The notes under the pieces: model-generated
The model's input: only the letters and a program-made list of their open reading frames with translations
Databases searched by the model: none
What the model was told of the DNA's origin: nothing
Position numbers and translations under genes: made by a program
In this document: in pieces, positions 43,001-52,000 of the stretch
How positions within the stretch are numbered: position 1 is the stretch's first letter
Layout: the number at the start of each line of letters is the position of its first letter
NCBI GenBank assembly: GCA_905221605.1
Contig: CAJNDS010002081.1
Span: forward strand, 536,476 to 600,475
Source: Symbiodinium natans
Lineage: Eukaryota > Sar > Dinophyceae > Suessiales > Symbiodiniaceae
DNA: 64,000 nucleotides
Direction: 5' to 3'

Positions 43001-46000
43001 ACGCCAGGTGGCCTTCTTCGAGTTCGCGGTTTTCAACGTCCTGACTGGCGCAGCTTGGCCAAACGTGCATGATTCAGTCCGAAGTTCTGAGCACTTAGAG
43101 AAACAGAACCCGAACTTCGATCCTCACATATTTCCCGCACTCCTTGCCAGAAAGGCGCGAACCCCAACGCAAGAGTCTGCAAATGGTACCGCCTCGAACC
43201 TCGATCGAACCAAACGACAGCAGAGCCAGAAACGCGGTGAAACCCCTCAACCCTTCCACCAGAGCAATCGCAGATGGTGTAGACGTCAGGTCGTGCAAAG
43301 AATCTAAAGTGCAGCTCATGCGCGTGGCTTCTTGAGAAGCTCCTTGTAGAGGAGGTCTGTATCGACTCCTGGAGTGCCCCATATCTTAAACAGGCTGGTG
43401 GTCTCTTTATTTGGGGTTTCTGCTTGAAAAGGGGGTAGATATAGGGATCCTTATTATGGTTGTGTACGGGCTATATTGGGTAGTTTATGGCACAGATAAG
43501 GAGACCACCAGCCTGTTTCACTCACATCCCTGAATGAAGGAATAGACCTTCAACTCTACTTATCGGGGTTCTGACTTGTTGTGTCAAGGTACAGATACTT
43601 CTCATGCATGCATTTTATATATATATATATGTATACACGTGTCTACGGATGTCGCATGTCGGTTTCTATAGCCCCCGAGTTAAGGGTGTGGGATAATGCC
43701 AGCTAATCAGTGCCAGCTCCTTGCCATGGTTGCAGTCGTGCTAGTAGGCGCTCTCCCTGCCAAGTATGCGATCTTTGCTGTGTTGGGACGGAAAGAAAAC
43801 CTTGCAGTGTAGATTCCTGACATCTCGGGACCAAGGGGCTTTGGGGTATAGGGTTTAGGGTTTAGGGTTTAGGGTTAGGAATGAGGGTACTTCAACCAGC
43901 GACAGCCCTCCTAGCCCAGGTGTTCGTGGACCATGCGATGAAGGTGCCCAGCGCAGGGGCATCTCTCGTTTTGGAGACCGCATAGACAGAGCCTGGGGTG
44001 AATCACCCTTATCCCTAAACCCTAAACCCCAACTGCCTGTGCGCCACCTGTGGCGACTCTTTGAGGTGTCTGCGGCTGATCGGGAGCTGGCATTAGCCGA
44101 GCAGAAAAAGAAGGAGAGGACGGAGGCGGAAGGGCTCATGGGGGGTTTAGGGTTTAGGGTTTAGGGTTTAGGGTTTAGGGTTAGCAGTGCCACGATACAA
44201 CACTCCATGCATCCTGGGATGTAGGACGAAGAGTGGCAGAGTCTTGAGGATGCATTGGGCTTAGGGCTTAGGGTGTATCTTTATCGGGATCAGAGCCAAG
44301 CCCGAAACCCCCAAGCCCTATAAAGCCCTAAACCCTAAAACCTAAGACCCTAAACCCTAAACTCTAACCCTAAACCCTAAACCCTAAACCCTAAACCCTG
44401 AACCCTGAACCCTGAACCCTGAACCCTGAACCCTGAACCCTGAACCCTGAACCCTGAACCCTAAACCCTAAACCCTAAACCCTATCCGCCCCCCCCCCCC
44501 GCCCCAAACCCCTCCCAAGAGTGGGGTCAGGCTGAACGCCTCCGGGACACCTGCCGTATCATTGACGCGGACGGGGATGGCAAGGTGGGCTTACGGGCGT
44601 TGACTGGTCGTTGCTGGTATAAGGCGTTTAGGGTTCAGGGGTCAGGGTTTAAAATTAGGGTTTAGGAACCCTTCAAACAACAAACAAACCATATCAAGGT
44701 GGCTTAGGCTCCTTCAACAGCCATGAAGGGACGCTGTGGGGTGGATGGCACATGGCCAGCAGTTTTCGCCGATGTATCGGTCGGTCGTGGGAAGGAAGGG
44801 TTTAGGGTTTAGGGCTTCGGGCTTAGGGTTTAGAGCTTAAGGTTAGGGTTTTGGGTTTTGGGTTTTAGGTTTTGGGTTTTCGGTTTTGGGTTTTGGGTTT
44901 TGGGTTTTGCGTTTTGGGTTTTGGGTTTGGGTTTTGGGTTTTGGGTTTTGGGTTTTGGGTTTTGGGTTTTGGGTTTTGGGTTTTGGGTTTTGGGTTTTGG
45001 GTTTTGGGTTTTGGTTTGGGGTTTAGGGTTTAGGTTTAGGGTTTAGGGCTCAGGGTTCAGGGTTTAGGGTTTAGGGTTTAGGGGCCTCGCTGCATCTACT
45101 AAAAGCACTGTTGCCATTCCCTACGAGCCTAAATACCTAAATTCCCGTAAGCCCTATAAACCCTCTACACCCTAAAGCCTAAGAACCCTGAGCAATCCTA
45201 AATACCCAAATACCCCTAAACCCCGAAGCCCTATAAACCCTCCAAACCCCCCAAAACCCTAAAGAACCCTAAGCAATAAGACCATGTCTCCGCCGGCATT
45301 TGCAACCACCTCCTAAACCCTAAACCCTAAACCCTAAACCCTAAACCCTAAACCCTAAACCCTAAACCCTAAACCCCCCAAACCCTAAACCCTAAACCCC
45401 AAACTCTGACCCTGCAGATCTCCTGGGTGGAATTCCATGACTTCCTGCAGTTCGTGGGGCACTCAGTCCTCGTAGCCCAGTGGTACCCTTTACCTTTTTT
45501 TGGTTATGGGTTCCCTTATAAAAAAAATCCTAGCCAAAAAAGAGTGCCCTTATTGTAATGTGGTTATTGGGCTACCTTAAGCCGTTCATTAGGGTTTAGG
45601 GTTTAGGGTTTAAGGTTTAGGGTTTAGCGTTCAGTCTCATGCCCCAGGCAGTCTTGAGTCTTTAGGGCCATCACGTGTGATGTCGAGGCACCCTAAACCC
45701 TAAACCCTAACTAAACCCTAAACCCTAAACCCTAAACCCTAACTAAACCCTAAACCCTAAACCCTAAACCCTAAACCCTATGCGGAGCTGCAGTTGGTAT
45801 TGTAGAAAGGAGTTGGTGTTGAAAGTTGAAGGGTCAATGTACCTGGTAATCTTCATGGCTCAAGACCGGGCCATGCGCCTGGTAGCAAAAAGAAGTTTCG
45901 AGTTCCTGGTGTTTGCTGGTTGGTTCAGGGTGAAATCTCTGGCGACTGTTAGGGTTGGTTTCCTTCCCCTTTCGGTTGCCCCCCGTAGGTTATGAGCCCA

Positions 46001-49000
46001 AATTAGGTTCCCTGCGGTCTGTGTTTCGGCTTTAGGGTGATAGTTTGAAGCCATGGCTACCAACTGGTTACAGACTGGTACGGCATCTTCGAGCTCCAAT
46101 GTGGGCGATCAAGGTGAAGGTGGTGTCAAAAGGTCTGCAACGGGTGAAAAAGTTGTTCCCAATGTGGAAGCTCTGGTTGATGTTGGTGGTATGCGTGGCG
46201 GAGAGAAGCCGGTGGTGGAAGGACTGGAAGACCAGATGGAAGCAGTTTTGCTGCGCCTTCTGAGCAAACATGGGCTTTGTCTTCGAGCTGCGGGACCTGC
46301 TGAATCAACGGGAGCGCCAACAACAAGCTCCTCTACGTCAAAGATGGTGGAGCAAGGGTGCCAGACAGAGCTGGTTGGGGATGTTATCCCTGTTTCCAAG
46401 CGAGCTCGCAACAAAGTGAGCTTCGCGGCTGAAAGTGGTGATCTGTTGACAGGTGAAGCGGAAGAAACTGCGCCTGTTGCTGCGACAAAAAGCAGTATCC
46501 TCGTCGCTGGGGACGCAGAAGGAGTTGTTCCTGTTGCTACGGTGATGAGTGAAGAAGAAATCCTGGAATTGGAGGCAGCGAGAATACAGCAGGAGTCAGA
46601 TGAAGACTTATACGCTGATGGTGGAGGCAAATTGTCTCAAGCTGCTGACCTTCCAATCATCGACTGTGATGGGAAGACATGGGAACGCCATTTTCACGAG
46701 GATGGGAGAGAATATCTTTACTGCTTAGACACGGGAGATACCCAATGGGTGTTGCCTAAGAAGACTGGGATGGCTGGAAACAGTGAAGGGTCTGGTGTTG
46801 GAATGGGCATTGTCCCTGTGGAAGAAGAGCCAGCACTGGGTACTACTTCGTCCTCGTCGCCTACTGAGTCTTTCAGGGCACAACAGGGTAGCTTGGAAAG
46901 TGTCAACAGCGGTGTAAATAGTGTAGGTGAAAAGGATTTTTCCTCTACTATCAGGGATAGCGGTCTTAGGGCTGGTGGTGACGCCCCGACCTCGGGTTCT
47001 CCTGATGAGGAAGGGATTTCTGGAACCCGAGCAGACATCGCTGGAGAACATCTGGATCGGGAAGAAATGGAAGCGCTTTCTGAGGGTGTGGCAGCGGTGG
47101 AATCGGTGGGTCCAGAAGAAAAAATGCCCAACGCGGAGATTGGAACTGTGTCGGCTGCAGAAGAGCGAGTGGTGGATGTGGTACCTGTCGTTCAGGAAGG
47201 TGATCCTGGAGATTTGGAAGACGGAGGGAAAAAGTTGTGCGTTACGACTGAGGAGGTCTCTTCGTTTGGTGCCAAGAATCTTGCCATTCAAGGGAAAAAA
47301 GAAGCTTCTGGAATAGCTGGAGACACGGGCGATCTGAAAGATGAGGCCTGGAGCGCCAATGATGCGCGGGTCAATGTGCCAGATAGTACCTGGAGTGCGA
47401 AGGAAGCACGGGTTGAGGCGCATATGGTGTGGGCGCAGGTCTCCGTAGCAGCTGACGACGGAGGTTCACAGGTGGACGCACTGGTGCAACCTGAAGTTAG
47501 CAGCGAGGAACGAAATAGCAAGGGCTACACCGGAGCCAATGTGGCAGCTGTGGTCAATGATGGTGGCAATTCTCTTTTGGAAACCATGGAGCCAAAGGAG
47601 CCTGCGGTGGAAGAAAATGTACCTGCCGCGGATGAGCAATCCAATAGCCCTGCAGTGGAAGAAAATTTGCCTGCTGCAGAAGGTGTGACAAAAGACTCCA
47701 ATGATGGGTCCACTCCCACGAAGGGGGAAGTATTGCCGTCTGAAAGCTCGCCGGAAGTCGACACCGAGCGAACTGCAACAGATGAGGCAAAGCCATTGGC
47801 TGGAAAAAAGGAAGGTCCTGAGCCCCTGGAGCACAAGGTGGATGATCTTGTGGGACTCGTGCAGGAGCGGGACGAGCAGCTTGACCCAAAGGTGGAAACA
47901 AAGGATGTTCCAGGAGCCGGTGATACAGAGATGGTTTCTGAAGAGCATGCAAAGAAAGGGCCCAATGGGGGAGCCTTGGTGACACCTGGGGAGCATTGTT
48001 ATCAAGCTGGAGATTGGATCACTGCTCTGGTGCGTTGTATCAATGGGCATGGAGCCTTTTTGGAGCACGGTGATCTGAATGTGCTGATTCCTGATGAAGG
48101 GAAGAATACACCCTCTTTCAAAATTGGTGACACTGTCAGTACGACAGTGAGGAGGGTGGATGATGATGGCACTGTGATTTTAGATTCCTGCCTAGTTTTT
48201 GAAGAGGACGATGAGGACTCTTCTCCAGCGCAGCGCAAATGGAAAGTCGGCGGCTGGGATGCGTGGTGGGGAAATTCATGGTGTGATGGTCAATGGTACC
48301 AAGATTCCAACGGTCAATGGGACTGGAAATGGGAGGAAGAGCAATCCGATGAATGGTTTGCTGATCAGGTGTTATCCTCAGAAGAACAAGAGGAAAGGCA
48401 ACTCTATGGAGAAAAGATCTATAGAGCTCTTCTGGAGGATGGAAAGGCTGATAAGGCCTATGTGGGCAAAATCACTGGGGTGCTGTTGGGTCGTACAATG
48501 GATGAGATACTGGAGTGTGTTGCAGACCATGCATTCCTGGATGCGGAAGCTCGGCGTGCGTATGGCATCTTGCAAAGTGATGGTTGGAAGCCCGATGGTG
48601 CAGAAGGCGCAGGCTTGGGAAAGACAACCGCCTTTTCCCGAAAGCAGTACCACAACGCGCTCTACGAACTGGCATGTAGGAAAAGGAGATTTAGTCGACC
48701 AGTTGTGGGTGAAGCGGTGGCAACGTTGCTGAGTCAAGGCAAAGATGAACTTTGGAACGCGCTTTGGCTGGACACCAAGCGGTTTTTGCAGGAGCTTGAT
48801 GGTGCAGTTGAATCCATGAGTAAAAGAGAAAACAAGCCAATGGAAGCCTACATGGATCCCGATCAGTATAAGAAAGCTCACCTGACGCCAAAAACTGTGT
48901 CGCCAGGGTACAGTAAACTGTGCAAGTTTTTCAATCAGGGAAGGTGTCGCAATGGAGATGAGTGTTCCTATGAACATCGTCGTTATGGTGAAGGTTGGCC

Positions 49001-52000
49001 AGGAGGAGGACCAACTGAGCCAAAGAACAGCCAAAAAGCTGGAGACGAGGATAGGGACATTGGTGGCCCTCCTACGGAAGAAGGCACAGTGGATGAGGCA
49101 CAGCAGGAGCGAGAGGATTCAGCTTTCAGAGCCAAGTACAACTTTGGTAAAGGTGCATCAAAGGGTGAGTCGGTGTCAGTCGAGCCAAAGAGGCAAATGT
49201 GTCTGTATTACAACCAAGGAGGTTGTAAATATGGAAATTCCTGCAGATATTCGCACGATGAAAAAGCGGTTTTGGAAGGGTCTTGGGAATCCGGCAGATC
49301 CTGGGACAATGCGTCTCGGAAGGCCCTAAGGGAAGCAGGGTTCCATCATTGCTGCTTCGACTACTACATCAAAGGGAGATGTCGCGTGCGATATGGTTGC
49401 AAGTATTCTCACGAAGAAATGTCTGAAGAACGACTGGCCCAGTTGAAGCATCTGGTGAATGTGGCGAACCATGTTTCGTTTCAAAGAGGAAGAGGATTGG
49501 AGATTCCCGACAGGAACACCTTTCAACCACCGGTAAGTGGGGGAGCAGAATCTTCGTCATCCTCGGCACCAAAGGCGCTGCAAATGACCAATGTGTCACA
49601 GAAAACAGGTGAGGGTGATACACTGGATGGAACAGATGGAGAGGTACAAAAGGATTCGGTGGCGGAGTCTACCGCGGTACGTCTTCAGAATCCTGAAGAG
49701 CCAATAGAACATTGGATGGCTCGCAACAACCACTTGTGGGTGTATACACCTCACGTAAGTGATGTTATGATCAAGCTGGGTGTAACCAACGTCAAAGAGC
49801 TACAAGAGTATATCTTTGTGGAGGATTTGGTGGAAAAAGGAGTTAACAAGGTGACGGCCTGCAAAATTCTGCAATTGGTGGGTGGTGTTCAGTACCGGCC
49901 AATGTCGCCGGATGTGGCTGTTTCTACCAACGCGTCGGTACGCATGGAGCAATCTTCTGGAAGCCGTGAAGCTGGAAGAGATGGGGTGAGAACTATCTCT
50001 CAGGTGCGTGAAGCTGAAGGTCCTGGTACAAAGGAGATGCCGCGAGGGTCTTATCGAGAGATTTTCGACACCGGCAAGTACCGTGACGCTTGGATGCTTG
50101 CGCAGAGATCCCCGCTGTGCGTGCAGAGGTTGCGTTTGGTGGGAGTTGGAATGCCGCCGGTGAACCCGCCAACAAAGGCGTATCGGTCAAGATCAAACCC
50201 TGTGAAAAGGGGAAGGCCCTTGCTGGATAAAAAACAGGTGCGACAGGTGCCACGCTCTCGCTCACAACGGCGAGTGCAGCCGGCGGAAGTGGTGGAAAAG
50301 CCAAAGCCGCTGGAGCCAGTAAAGCCTCGTGGTGGCTTGTCGTACCCATTCAGCAGAGCGTGGGCAGATTTGGTGGATGATGATGATCAAACGGGAGCTT
50401 TGGTCTCCTATGCAGATTCCTCAGGTGATTCAAGCGAGGAAGAAACCAACAGCGCGCAACACCTGAGGGAAATCCTTTTGCGAGAAAGGGATTCACAAAG
50501 AACTGCGATGCGTGGCAATGTTCCACTTGCTGGTTCTTCAAGCTCCAATGATGGGCAGGAAAAATCGGTTCACCTTGGCGAAGGGCGCGACAAAGCGTCG
50601 CGGGGGGAGACCCGCCAAGAAGTGACTTCTCAAGTTTTTTCGCTACCACAACCTTCTCGTCGAACTGAACAGTCTCAAAAGAGAGCAAGGGATGGCTCAG
50701 TTATAGTTGGTTCGCTGGCGGTGGGCTCCACGGATGAGGTTTTACCTGGGCAAGGTGTTGCTGGACAGGTGAATGTATCGGAAAGCGCTCAAGTTCTTCC
50801 TGGGCAAGAAGTGGCTGGACAGGAGACGGCGCTGGAAGGAGCGGGGCAAATTCCTGGCGAGGAGACCGACCAAAAAGAAGGAGAAGGTGGGAGCAATGAA
50901 CTCCGTGGTGATGGTGCGAAGATATTGGATGTTCGTCCGGTTAAGAAGGACCCTCAGCAATTGCTTACTAAAGGCCTTCTGAATCGGATTTATTGGAAGG
51001 TTGCTGTCGGCAAGTTGCCTGTGGGGCAAAGGGACTGTCAGAAGGCGTCCAATAAAATGGATCGAAATTTGGTTATTAGCATGTCATCCGAAGGTGCAAG
51101 TGAACAGGATTTGAACCTGGCACTGGTGGACGATGCTGATCAGTCAACGGACGATGGTACAATGGTGGGTGTGGTGTATGACCCACGAACGCTGATTCAG
51201 TCGCCAACAACTGATTGGGTTATGCGTCGCGGTTTGACCGATCGTACCATCTGGCCGGCAATAGCGACTGCAGCACAGAGGATATGTGCTGAAATGGTTC
51301 AAGTGGATGAATTGAATGCCCAGCTGGGGACTGGGACACTCCTTTTTCAAAGGAGAGATCAAGGATATTATGGTGATTTGCATCATTCGTTCCATGACAA
51401 TCCGTGCTTGCCAGCGGTGGGAAATTATCCTCTCTCGGTGATGGGTGCATTGCTGTCTCCTGGTCTGGAAGGGGAATTCAGAAATACTGATAAGTTTGGA
51501 ACTGCTATGGAGGCAATTGCCTACGATTGGAGTCGCAGTCCAGGCATGGACGTTCACGTTGAACTTATGGCGAGGGTAGCCAAATTGGTTGCTCCGTTCC
51601 TTACCCTAGGTGGCCAAGGGTCAGTGGTGAATTCGGAATTTCTCTGGCAGCGCGGGAAGGCTCAAATTGATGGAGTTCCTTCTCGACATGCGCTGATCAA
51701 TTGGAGGTTCTCTGGAACAGGATGGACGACGATGCCGATGAGGAAATGGATCCTTCAGGGATGGTGCTGGAGATTCTTGGACAGGAAGATGCGGTACTTG
51801 ATCAAGGGATCAATGAATCCCCTATTCCCATTGAAGATGCTGGAGGTGAGACAATTGGTGACACTGGAAGGGATGGCAAAGCGCCAGAAGTTTCTCCAGA
51901 AGAGGAGACATCCAGTGGTTCGTCAAGATTGGCTGGCACAAGGATGTTCTTGTGGTCAGTGTATTCTCGCGTTGCTTCCAACTGGGATTTCTCTACGCAG

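Noticed and set aside
44858-45046. Gly/Phe/Trp/Val/Leu-rich protein
   Set aside because: Pure translation of a TTTTGGG array in an intron.
46737-46745. DTG triplet as a retroviral-type aspartic protease
   Set aside because: It lies inside the WW motif (LDTGDTQW) and lacks the hydrophobic flanks and second motif of a protease.
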